Below are positions 32,826 to 40,682 of a DNA stretch of 64,000 nucleotides, one piece after another; the stretch's first letter is position 1; each line of letters begins with the position of its first letter. The position numbers and the translations under genes were made by a program. The stretch lies in the NCBI RefSeq assembly GCF_032121415.1, contig NZ_CP135079.1, positions 5,332,001 to 5,396,000 of the forward strand, given 5' to 3'. Below the pieces are notes generated by a model, which did not search any database, was not told the origin of the DNA, and saw only the letters and a list, made by a program, of their open reading frames with translations. The stretch comes from Streptomyces parvus. GTDB lineage: Bacteria; Actinomycetota; Actinomycetes; Streptomycetales; Streptomycetaceae.

Positions 32826-34346
32826 ATGAGCAGCGGCAACCGGAGCGAAGCAGTGGACGTCCAGAAGAGCTACGAGGTGCGCACCTACGGGTGCCAGATG
32901 AACGTCCACGACTCCGAACGGCTGTCGGGTCTCCTGGAGGGCGCCGGTTACGTCCGCGCCCCCGAAGGCTCCGACGGCGACGCCGACGTCGTCGTCTTCA
33001 ACACCTGCGCGGTGCGGGAGAACGCCGACAACAAGCTGTACGGGAACCTCGGCCGCCTCGCGCCGATGAAGACCAAGCGCCCCGGGATGCAGATCGCCGT
33101 CGGCGGCTGTCTCGCGCAGAAGGACCGCGACACCATCGTCAAGCGGGCCCCCTGGGTCGACGTCGTCTTCGGCACGCACAACATCGGCAAGCTGCCCGTC
33201 CTCCTGGAGCGCGCCCGCATCCAGGAAGAGGCGCAGATCGAGATCGCCGAGTCCCTGGAGGCCTTCCCCTCCACGCTCCCCACCCGCCGCGAGTCCGCCT
33301 ACGCCGCGTGGGTCTCCATCTCGGTCGGCTGCAACAACACCTGCACCTTCTGTATCGTCCCGGCGCTGCGCGGCAAGGAGAAGGACCGCCGCACCGGCGA
33401 CATCCTGGCCGAGATCGAGGCGCTGGTCGCCGAGGGCGTCTCCGAGGTCACCCTCCTCGGCCAGAACGTCAACGCGTACGGCTCCGACATCGGCGACCGC
33501 GAGGCCTTCTCCAAGCTGCTGCGCGCCTGCGGAAAGATCGAGGGCCTGGAGCGGGTCCGCTTCACCTCGCCGCACCCCCGCGACTTCACCGACGACGTCA
33601 TCGCCGCCATGGCCGAGACGCCCAACGTGATGCCGCAGCTCCACATGCCGATGCAGTCGGGATCCGACACCATCCTGAAGGCGATGCGCCGCTCCTACCG
33701 CCAGGAGCGCTTCCTCGGGATCATCGAGAAGGTGCGCGCCGCGATGCCGGACGCCGCCATCTCCACCGACATCATCGTGGGCTTCCCCGGCGAGACCGAG
33801 GAGGACTTCGAGCAGACGATGCACGCCGTCCGTGAGGCGCGGTTCGCCAACGCGTTCACCTTCCAGTACTCCAAGCGCCCCGGGACCCCGGCCGCCGACA
33901 TGGACGGCCAGATCCCCAAGGAGGTCGTGCAGGAGCGGTACATGCGCCTGTCCGCCCTCCAGGAGCAGATCTCCTGGGACGAGAACAAGAAGCAGGTCGG
34001 CCGCACTCTGGACGTCATGGTCGCCGAGGGCGAGGGCCGCAAGGACGGCGCCACCCAGCGCCTCTCCGGCCGCGCGCCCGACAACCGCCTGGTCCACTTC
34101 ACGCAGCCCGAGAAGGCCGTGCGCCCGGGTGACGTCGTGACCGTCGAGATCACCTACGCCGCCCCGCACCACCTGCTCGCCGAGGGCGCCCCGCTCGCCG
34201 TACGGTCCACCCGCGCGGGCGACGCTTGGGAGAAGCGCACCACCGAGGCCGCCGCGAAGCCCGCCGGAGTGATGCTGGGCCTCCCCGGCATCGGCGCCCC
34301 CGACCCGCTCCCGGCCACCGCGGCCCCGGCCTGCGGCATCGGCTGA
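32826..34346 (+). CDS. miaB: tRNA-2-methylthio-N6-dimethylallyladenosine synthase MiaB
   Basis: A 506-residue radical-SAM methylthiotransferase that converts i6A37 to ms2i6A37 in tRNAs reading UNN codons. The N-terminal cluster cysteines are in RTYGCQMNVHDSERLSG, FNTCAVRENADNKLYG and VGGCLAQKD. The SAM cluster is SVGCNNTCTFCIVPALRGKE, and the C-terminal TRAM domain binds tRNA. The last 60 or so residues are a low-complexity tail. It acts after MiaA, encoded 1.4 kb downstream. Confidence 0.96.
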   Translation: MSSGNRSEAVDVQKSYEVRTYGCQMNVHDSERLSGLLEGAGYVRAPEGSDGDADVVVFNTCAVRENADNKLYGNLGRLAPMKTKRPGMQIAVGGCLAQKDRDTIVKRAPWVDVVFGTHNIGKLPVLLERARIQEEAQIEIAESLEAFPSTLPTRRESAYAAWVSISVGCNNTCTFCIVPALRGKEKDRRTGDILAEIEALVAEGVSEVTLLGQNVNAYGSDIGDREAFSKLLRACGKIEGLERVRFTSPHPRDFTDDVIAAMAETPNVMPQLHMPMQSGSDTILKAMRRSYRQERFLGIIEKVRAAMPDAAISTDIIVGFPGETEEDFEQTMHAVREARFANAFTFQYSKRPGTPAADMDGQIPKEVVQERYMRLSALQEQISWDENKKQVGRTLDVMVAEGEGRKDGATQRLSGRAPDNRLVHFTQPEKAVRPGDVVTVEITYAAPHHLLAEGAPLAVRSTRAGDAWEKRTTEAAAKPAGVMLGLPGIGAPDPLPATAAPACGIG

Positions 34347-34431
34347 GGGCCCGGGGCGCGCCGCGCAGGGGCCGGCTGACGCCCCTACGGGGCCGACCGG
34401 CTCGCGCCCGTCGGCAAGTACGCTGACCGGC

Positions 34432-35172
34432 ATGCTTGTCGCCGCCGCCGTCTGTCCCTGTCCGCCACTCCTGGTGCCCGAGGTCGCCGCCGGGGCCGCC
34501 CCCGAGCTCGACGCCGCGCGTGACGCGTGCTTCGGCGCCGTGGGCGTGCTCGCCGCCGCGCGACCGGACCTGCTCGTCGTCGTGGGGCCCGGCGACAAGC
34601 CTTCCGGACCCGGCGAACACCCGAGCGTCGGGCCTTACCCGCCCGGTGCGCACGGTTCCTTCCGGGGCGTCGGCGTGGACCTCGACGTGACGCTCGGCCA
34701 CGCGCCCGAGGGCGCCACGACGGCGGGCCGCCCGCTGCCGCAGTCCCTCACGGTGGGCGCCTGGCTGCTGGGCCGGGCCCACTGGACGGGCGCTCCCGTG
34801 GAAGGGCTCGCCCTGTTGCAGACGGCGGCCCCGGGGGACTGCGCGGAGGCCGGCCGCGCCGTTGCCGGACGCGCCGACCGGGTCGCGCTCCTGGTGATGG
34901 GCGACGGCAGTGCCTGCCGCACGCTCAAGGCCCCCGGCTATCTCGACGACCGGGCGGCCGCGTTCGACGCCCGGGCCACCGAGGCGCTCGGCTCCGCGGA
35001 CCTCGACGCCATCGCGGCGCTAGACGCCACGCTCGCCCGCGAGCTCAAAGCGGCCGGCCGGGCCCCCTGGCAGCTGCTCGGCGGCGCCGCGCGGGACGCC
35101 GGGCTCGCCGGACGGCTGCTGTACGAGGACGCCCCGTACGGCGTCGGCTACACGGTCGCCGCCTGGTCCTGA
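34432..35172 (+). CDS. Class III extradiol dioxygenase subunit B-like protein
   Basis: A 246-residue protein with the LigB/MEMO-like fold, seen from VAAAVCPCPPLLVPEVAAG and DLLVVVGPGDKPSGPGEHPS. It has the family core, but I cannot trace the full set of metal His residues of a true ring-cleaving enzyme. It is conserved between miaB and miaA in Streptomyces, so it may have a housekeeping or tRNA-linked role rather than aromatic catabolism. The stop codon lies in the first unit of a 15-bp tandem repeat. Confidence 0.75.
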   Translation: MLVAAAVCPCPPLLVPEVAAGAAPELDAARDACFGAVGVLAAARPDLLVVVGPGDKPSGPGEHPSVGPYPPGAHGSFRGVGVDLDVTLGHAPEGATTAGRPLPQSLTVGAWLLGRAHWTGAPVEGLALLQTAAPGDCAEAGRAVAGRADRVALLVMGDGSACRTLKAPGYLDDRAAAFDARATEALGSADLDAIAALDATLARELKAAGRAPWQLLGGAARDAGLAGRLLYEDAPYGVGYTVAAWS

Positions 35173-35224
35173 GGAGACGGGTCCTGGGGAGACCGGTCCT
35201 GAACAGGCAGGTCCCGAACAGACC
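35165..35224 (+). repeat. Four 15-bp tandem units at the end of the extradiol-like gene
   Basis: Units at 35165, 35180, 35195 and 35210 read GGTCCTGAGGAGACG, GGTCCTGGGGAGACC, GGTCCTGAACAGGCA and GGTCCCGAACAGACC. The stop codon TGA (35170-35172) is inside the first unit. Confidence 0.9.
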
Positions 35225-35264
35225 GGCGGCGGGCCCGGAGCGCTGGGCTCCGGACCCGCCGCCG
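35224..35264. terminator. Bidirectional hairpin between convergent genes
   Basis: An 18-bp stem with one C-A mismatch (35224-35241 with 35247-35264) and loop GCTGG lies between the extradiol-like gene and the convergent Rv0909-type gene. Confidence 0.8.
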
Positions 35265-35280
35265 GGGCAGGACCGCTGCG

Positions 35281-35574
35281 TCAGGGAGCGGGCGGCGGCG
35301 GAGGAGGCGTGTTGCCGGGGGTGCTCCCGGGTGCCGGGGCACCGGGGGTTCCGGGTGTGCCGCCGTCCTTCTGGCCCAGCTTGTCCACGGCCTCCTTGGC
35401 CTTGCGCGTACCCGAATCGATCTTGTCGCTGTACTTGCCCTTGGTCTTCTGGTCGACCGTGCGCGCGGCCTTGTCGAGGCCCTGCTCGATCTTGCCCCCG
35501 TGCTGCTGCGCGAGGTCGCCGACCTTCTCCTTGGCCGGCCCCAGCTTGGCCTTCAGGTTGTCCAGGAACCCCAT
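35281..35574 (-). CDS. Antitoxin family protein (Rv0909/MT0933-like)
   Basis: A 97-residue, Lys/Asp/Gly-rich protein starting GFLDNLKAKLGPAKEKVGDL, with repeats of the form KIEQGLDKAARTVDQKTKGK and a Pro/Gly-rich tail. It matches the Rv0909-type family named 'antitoxin', but no toxin gene is adjacent, so a toxin-antitoxin role is not shown; the composition is also like CsbD stress proteins. ATG 35574 is preferred over an in-frame ATG 20 codons upstream. Confidence 0.75.
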   Translation of the reverse strand: MGFLDNLKAKLGPAKEKVGDLAQQHGGKIEQGLDKAARTVDQKTKGKYSDKIDSGTRKAKEAVDKLGQKDGGTPGTPGAPAPGSTPGNTPPPPPPAP

Positions 35575-35727
35575 TGGGTCACCTTCCGTGCAGTGTGGAG
35601 GACTGTCTTCGCGGGAACGTTCTCCCGCCCCCATTGTCCGTCACCTGTCCGTTCCTGCCGTTTTTACTCCTCCGACGGTGCCACCCGGTGTGTTCGGGAG
35701 GGCCCGGATTTTTGGGAGACTGTCCAG

Positions 35728-36666
35728 GTGACCCCTCCCCACCCCACCCCCCGTGTCATCACCGTCGTAGGCCCCACAGCGGCCGGAAAGTCGGATCTGG
35801 GGGTCTTTCTCGCCCAGCGGCTCGGCGGCGAGGTGATCAACGCCGACTCCATGCAGCTCTACCGGGGGATGGACATCGGCACGGCGAAGCTGACACTCCC
35901 CGAGCGCGACGGGGTGCCGCACCGCCTGCTGGACATCTGGGACGTCACCGAGGCCGCCAGCGTCGCCGAGTACCAGCGCCTGGCCCGCCGGGAGATCGAC
36001 CGGCTGCTCGCCGAGGGGCGCACCCCCGTCCTGGTCGGCGGCTCCGGGCTGTACGTGAAGGGCGCCATCGACGCCCTGGAGTTCCCCGGTACGGACCCCG
36101 AGGTGCGCGCCCGCCTCGAAGCGGAGCTTGCCGAGGGCGGCTCCGGCGTCCTGCACGCACGACTCGCCGCCGCCGACCCGGAAGCCGCCCGGTCCATCCT
36201 GGCGAGCAACGGCCGCCGCATCGTCCGCGCCCTCGAGGTCATCGAGATCACCGGCAAGCCCTTCACCGCCAACCTCCCCGGTGACGAGCCGGTCTACGAC
36301 GCCCTCCAGATCGGCGTCGACGTGGAGCGCCCCGAGCTGGACGAGCGCATCGCCCTGCGCGTCGACCGGATGTGGGAGGCCGGACTCGTGGACGAGGTGC
36401 GCGCCTTGGAGGCGTCCGGGTTGCGCGAGGGCCTCACCGCCTCACGGGCCCTCGGCTACCAGCAGATCCTCGCGGCGCTCGCGGGGGAGTGCACCGAGGA
36501 CGAGGCGCGGGCCGAGACCGTGCGCGCCACCAAGCGCTTCGCCCGCCGTCAGGATTCGTGGTTCCGCCGCGACCCGCGTGTCGTGTGGCTCGGAGGCGGA
36601 GACCATGACCGGGGGGAACTCCCGCACCGGGCACTGACGTTGGTCGAACGAGCGGTCACAGCCTGA
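35728..36666 (+). CDS. miaA: tRNA dimethylallyltransferase MiaA
   Basis: A 312-residue enzyme that transfers the dimethylallyl group to A37 of tRNA. The P-loop is VVGPTAAGKSDLGVFLAQRL and the catalytic Asp is in EVINADSMQLYRGMDIGTAK. Other family blocks are VLVGGSGLYVKGAIDALEFP, RRIVRALEVIEITGKPF and ASRALGYQQILAALAGE. The GTG at 35728 follows GGGAG by 9 nt. It supplies the substrate for MiaB upstream. Confidence 0.96.
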   Translation: MTPPHPTPRVITVVGPTAAGKSDLGVFLAQRLGGEVINADSMQLYRGMDIGTAKLTLPERDGVPHRLLDIWDVTEAASVAEYQRLARREIDRLLAEGRTPVLVGGSGLYVKGAIDALEFPGTDPEVRARLEAELAEGGSGVLHARLAAADPEAARSILASNGRRIVRALEVIEITGKPFTANLPGDEPVYDALQIGVDVERPELDERIALRVDRMWEAGLVDEVRALEASGLREGLTASRALGYQQILAALAGECTEDEARAETVRATKRFARRQDSWFRRDPRVVWLGGGDHDRGELPHRALTLVERAVTA

Positions 36667-36773
36667 TCACGTGATGGCATCGGGAAGCTCCGCCCGTCAA
36701 TTCGGTGCCCGGGACCGTGCCATCATCGAGCATCGATCCACCAGTGGAGTCCGAGTTGGGAGGGCGCGTGGCG

Positions 36774-37226
36774 ATGGAGGCCGGCCCTCGCGACACGGAG
36801 CAGCGCGACACAGAGCACGAGGTGCCGTCACCGCGGGAGACCGCGGGACGGCTGAGCCCCGACGGGCCCGACGAGCAGGACGTGACCCCCGAGGTCGAGG
36901 TCGAGCTGCGGCCCACCCGCAAGCTGCGGATCTGGCAGCTCGCCCCCATCGTCATGCTGGCCGCGGTCGGCTCGCTGATGTTCGCCTTCCCGCTCGCCTT
37001 CGAGTTCGGTGACGGCGGTGCCATCGTCGCCATGCTGGGGCTCCTGATCAGCTGCTGCGCGGCCGGCTGGGGCATGATGGCGGCCCGCCGCGTGGGTCAC
37101 ACCTGGCCCGGACTGCCTTCCCGCGGCTCGGGCGACCGCCCCGACTGGCGGGTGATCGCGCTGTACGCCGCGACCGGCCTCGCCCTGGTCGCCCTCGCCG
37201 TCTGGCGCGTGGCCCGGCTGCGCTGA
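36774..37226 (+). CDS. Hypothetical membrane protein between miaA and dapF
   Basis: A 150-residue protein. The first 55 residues are acidic and disordered; three hydrophobic helices follow (LAPIVMLAAVGSLMFAFPLA, GAIVAMLGLLISCCAAGWGM, VIALYAATGLALVALAVW). I do not recognise a family; it is probably a conserved Streptomyces membrane protein. ATG 36774 has GGGAGGG about 9 nt upstream; GTG 36768 is a close alternative. Confidence 0.7.
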   Translation: MEAGPRDTEQRDTEHEVPSPRETAGRLSPDGPDEQDVTPEVEVELRPTRKLRIWQLAPIVMLAAVGSLMFAFPLAFEFGDGGAIVAMLGLLISCCAAGWGMMAARRVGHTWPGLPSRGSGDRPDWRVIALYAATGLALVALAVWRVARLR

Positions 37227-37361
37227 CGGCCGCGGGCCCGCGCGACGAGCCCTCGTCGCCCCGTGGGCCGGCCCGGACGGCGAAGCCGATCGCACGGGCG
37301 ACGGCCCGGGCCGCGGGGTCTGCCGGAGCGGGTTGTCGGCGCCGCCTCGTACAGTGGGCGT

Positions 37362-38228
37362 GTGAGCACCTCGCAGATCGCCTTCCTCAAGGGTCACGGC
37401 ACCGAGAACGACTTCGTGATCGTCCCGGACCCGGACAACGCCCTCACGCTGCCCGCCGTCCTGGTCGCCCGGCTCTGCGACCGCCGGGCCGGTATCGGCG
37501 GCGACGGACTGCTGCACGTCGTGCGGTCCGCCGCGCACCCCGAGGCGCGGTCCATGGCGGACGAGGCCGAGTGGTTCATGGACTACCGCAACGCGGACGG
37601 CTCGATCGCCGAGATGTGCGGCAACGGCGTGCGTGTCTTCGCGCACTACCTCCAGCGCGCCGGCCTCGTCGAGGAGGGCGACCTGACCGTCGCGACCCGG
37701 GGCGGCCCCAAGCGCGTGCACCTCGCCAAGAACGGCGACATCACCGTCTCCATGGGACAGGCCCTGCTGCCCGAGGCGAGCGTCACGGTCAGCGTCGACG
37801 GCCGCAGCTGGCCCACCCGCAACGTCAACATGGGCAACCCCCACGCCGTCGCGTTCGTCGACGACCTGGACCACGCGGGCGATCTGGTCACCGCCCCGCC
37901 CTTCACCCCCGAAGCGGTCTACCCCGAAGGCGTCAACGTCGAGTTCGTCGTCGACCGGGGCCCGCACCACGTCGGCATGCGCGTCCATGAGCGCGGCTCC
38001 GGCGAGACCCGCTCCTGCGGCACCGGGGCCTGCGCGGTCGCCGTCGCCACCGCCCGCCGGGACGGCGCCGACCCCGCGGTGACCGGACTCCCCGTCACGT
38101 ACCGGGTGGATCTCCCCGGGGGCACCCTCGTCATCACCGAGCACCCCGACGGCGCGGTCGAGATGACGGGTCCCGCCGTGATCGTCGCCGAAGGCGTCAT
38201 CGATCCGGCCTGGCTCGAAACCGCCTGA
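37362..38228 (+). CDS. dapF: Diaminopimelate epimerase
   Basis: A 288-residue cofactor-free racemase that turns LL-DAP to meso-DAP. Note that Streptomyces peptidoglycan uses LL-DAP, so meso-DAP here feeds lysine synthesis. The two catalytic Cys are in SIAEMCGNGVRVFAHYL and GSGETRSCGTGACAVAVA. FLKGHGTENDFVIVPDPDNA at the start and VNMGNPHAVAFVDDL are typical. The GTG at 37362 has only a weak ribosome site. Confidence 0.96.
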   Translation: MSTSQIAFLKGHGTENDFVIVPDPDNALTLPAVLVARLCDRRAGIGGDGLLHVVRSAAHPEARSMADEAEWFMDYRNADGSIAEMCGNGVRVFAHYLQRAGLVEEGDLTVATRGGPKRVHLAKNGDITVSMGQALLPEASVTVSVDGRSWPTRNVNMGNPHAVAFVDDLDHAGDLVTAPPFTPEAVYPEGVNVEFVVDRGPHHVGMRVHERGSGETRSCGTGACAVAVATARRDGADPAVTGLPVTYRVDLPGGTLVITEHPDGAVEMTGPAVIVAEGVIDPAWLETA

Positions 38229-38276
38229 GCATTGGCTCGACGCTTTCGGTGGAACGGCTCTTTGCCTTCCGAAGCA

Positions 38277-38330
38277 GGGCTTGCTCGAAACGGTGATCGG
38301 TCCGGGCTTCGCTCGAATGGGTGATCCGTT
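38277..38330 (+). repeat. Imperfect 27-bp direct repeat between dapF and rshA
   Basis: GGGCTTGCTCGAAACGGTGA (from 38277) and GGGCTTCGCTCGAATGGGTG (from 38304) are diverged copies with one indel. Related (T/C)(T/G)GCTCGA words occur at the dapF stop (38211) and at 38232. Confidence 0.6.
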
Positions 38331-38441
38331 TCACGCTGGGCGAGAGCTGGACTGCGCCACGTGGTGGGCTCGGTAGCATCAAGCACCGGCCCCGAGGCGC
38401 ATCCAGCCCTCGCCCCGCCGGTCGAGTCGCCGGAGGTGCCC

Positions 38442-40598
38442 ATGAGTGCAGAGGCCGCCGATCCGGGCGCCCCCCTTCGCAGGCGGAGCCGCCCCCGGAT
38501 CGATCTGCGCAGACTGGGCCGGGTGGCACTGCGCGGCCCGGTCTCCCGCGACCGGCTGCCCGACGCCATCAGCCATGTCGCCGAGGCACACCGCGCCCAC
38601 CACCCCGACGCCGACCTGACCATCCTGCGCCGGGCCTACGTCCTCGCGGAGTCCTCGCACCGCGGTCAGATGCGCAAGAGCGGCGAGCCGTACATCACGC
38701 ATCCGCTGGCCGTCACGCTGATCCTCGCCGAGCTGGGAGCGGAGACCACCACGCTCACCGCCTCGCTGCTCCACGACACCGTCGAGGACACGGAAGTGAC
38801 GCTCGATCAGGTCAAGGAGCAGTTCGGCGACGAGGTCTGCTATCTCGTCGACGGCGTCACCAAACTGGAGAAGGTCGACTACGGCGCCGCCGCCGAACCG
38901 GAGACCTTCCGCAAGATGCTCGTCGCCACCGGCAACGACGTCCGGGTCATGTCCATCAAGCTCGCGGACCGGCTGCACAACATGCGCACCCTCGGGGTGA
39001 TGCGCCCCGAGAAGCAGGCCCGGATCGCCAAGGTCACCCGTGACGTCCTCATCCCGCTCGCCGAACGGCTCGGTGTGCAGGCGCTCAAGACCGAGCTGGA
39101 GGACCTGGTCTTCGCGATCCTGCACCCCGAGGAGTACGAGGAGACCCGCGCCCTCATCGCCGCGGCGACGGGCCCGGACGACCCCCTCGAAACCATCGCC
39201 GACCATGTGACCCACACCCTGCGCGACGCGGGCATCAGCGCCGAAGTCCTCATCAGGCCACGCCACTTCGTCTCCGTGAACCGGGTCCGCAGGAAACGCG
39301 GCGAACTGCGCGGCACCGACTTCGGGCGGCTGCTCGTCCTGGTCGGCGAGGACGCCGACTGCTACGCCGTCCTCGGTGAACTGCACACCTGCTTCACCCC
39401 GGTGATCTCCGAGTTCAAGGACTTCATCGCCGCCCCCAAGTTCAACCTCTACCAGTCGCTGCACACCGCCGTCGTCGGCCCCGAAGGGGCCGTCGCCGAA
39501 GTCCTCATCCGTACGCACCGGATGCACAAGGTCGCCGAAGCGGGCGTCGTCGCGCTGGGCAATCCGTACGCCCAGGACCCCGCCGCGGACCCGCAGACCG
39601 AGCCGTCCGACGAGCGCGCCGACCCCACCCGGCCCGGCTGGCTCTCCCGGCTGCTGGACTGGCAGGAATCCGCCACCGATCCCGACACCTTCTGGACCAC
39701 CCTGCGCGACGACCTCGCCCAGGACCGCGAGATCACCGTCTTCCGCACCGACGGCGGCACCCTCGGGCTGCCCGCCGGAGCCAGCTGCGTCGACGCCGCC
39801 TACGCCCAGTACGGCGACCTGGCCCACACCGCCATCGGCGCCCGGGTCAACGGCCGCCTCGCCACCCTGAGCACCGTCCTCAGCGACGGTGACACCGTGC
39901 AGCTGCTGCTCGCCCAGGACACCGCCTCCGGCCCCTCGCCCGACTGGCTCGACCACGCGCGCACCCCTGCCGCCCGGATCGCGATCACCGGCTGGTTCAG
40001 CGACCACCCGGACGAGGCGAAGCCCGACCCGGAGACCGTCGAGGCGACCGGACCCGGCGCTCAGAGCGAGCCCTCCCCGGAACGCGAGGCTCCGGTAGCC
40101 CCGGCCCGCAGCCGGTCCGGGCCCCGCGCCCCGGGCGTCGTCGTCGAGGGGCCGAACGCCCCGGTACGCCTGGCCGGCTGCTGTACGCCGGTGCCCCCCG
40201 ACGAGCTGACCGGCTTCGTCGTCCGGGGCGGCGCGGTCACCGTGCACCGCCGGGAGTGCCCCGCCGTCGCCGCGATGCAGGAGATCGGCCGTGCCCCGGT
40301 CGCGGCCCGCTGGGCGGACGGGGAGGGCCGGGAGGCCGACGCGGGCTGCCGGGTCACCCTGGTCGCCGAATCGTTCGGCCGCCCCCGGCTCCTCGCCGAC
40401 CTCACCGAGGCCATCGCCACGGCCGACGCGGCGATCGTCTCCGCCACCGTGGAACCCCCCAGCGAACAGCGGGTCCGCCACACCTACACCCTCCGGCTCC
40501 CCGACGCGGCCGGCCTTCCCGGCCTGATGCGAGCCATGCGCGACGTCGCCGGGGTCTACGACGTCAGCCGCGCCCAGCACCCGGCCCCGACGGGCTGA
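38442..40598 (+). CDS. rshA: RelA/SpoT homologue RshA
   Basis: A 718-residue RSH protein, second to the main RelA of Streptomyces. The hydrolase HD domain is intact (SSHRGQMRKSGEPYITHPLA, SLLHDTVEDTEVTLDQVKEQ). The synthetase domain is altered: where active enzymes have a (Y/F)DhhxhR-type motif with the Mg-binding Asp, this has GTDFGRLLVLVGEDADCYAV; the later FKDFIAAPKFNLYQSLHTAV and EVLIRT are kept. TGS, a Cys-Cys zinc region (LAGCCTPVPPDELTGF) and an ACT domain follow. ATG 38442 follows CGGAGG. Confidence 0.9.
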   Translation: MSAEAADPGAPLRRRSRPRIDLRRLGRVALRGPVSRDRLPDAISHVAEAHRAHHPDADLTILRRAYVLAESSHRGQMRKSGEPYITHPLAVTLILAELGAETTTLTASLLHDTVEDTEVTLDQVKEQFGDEVCYLVDGVTKLEKVDYGAAAEPETFRKMLVATGNDVRVMSIKLADRLHNMRTLGVMRPEKQARIAKVTRDVLIPLAERLGVQALKTELEDLVFAILHPEEYEETRALIAAATGPDDPLETIADHVTHTLRDAGISAEVLIRPRHFVSVNRVRRKRGELRGTDFGRLLVLVGEDADCYAVLGELHTCFTPVISEFKDFIAAPKFNLYQSLHTAVVGPEGAVAEVLIRTHRMHKVAEAGVVALGNPYAQDPAADPQTEPSDERADPTRPGWLSRLLDWQESATDPDTFWTTLRDDLAQDREITVFRTDGGTLGLPAGASCVDAAYAQYGDLAHTAIGARVNGRLATLSTVLSDGDTVQLLLAQDTASGPSPDWLDHARTPAARIAITGWFSDHPDEAKPDPETVEATGPGAQSEPSPEREAPVAPARSRSGPRAPGVVVEGPNAPVRLAGCCTPVPPDELTGFVVRGGAVTVHRRECPAVAAMQEIGRAPVAARWADGEGREADAGCRVTLVAESFGRPRLLADLTEAIATADAAIVSATVEPPSEQRVRHTYTLRLPDAAGLPGLMRAMRDVAGVYDVSRAQHPAPTG

Positions 40599-40605
40599 GC
40601 CGCCT

Positions 40606-40635
40606 CGCACCACCCGTCCTCGTTCGGGTGGTGCG
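40606..40635 (+). terminator. Hairpin terminator after rshA
   Basis: A perfect 11-bp stem, CGCACCACCCG (40606-40616) with CGGGTGGTGCG (40625-40635), has an 8-nt loop. Confidence 0.8.
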
Positions 40636-40682
40636 GCGCGCGGCTCCCCGGCCGGGCGCCCCCACGCTGATAGCGGTAGTCC

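Noticed and set aside
35281..35574. Toxin-antitoxin module
   Set aside because: The family is named antitoxin, but no toxin-like gene is adjacent and the protein resembles charged stress proteins.
36666..36675. Perfect palindrome ATCACGTGAT overlapping the end of miaA
   Set aside because: Ten bases is too short to claim an operator, there is only one copy, and no regulator is suggested by context.
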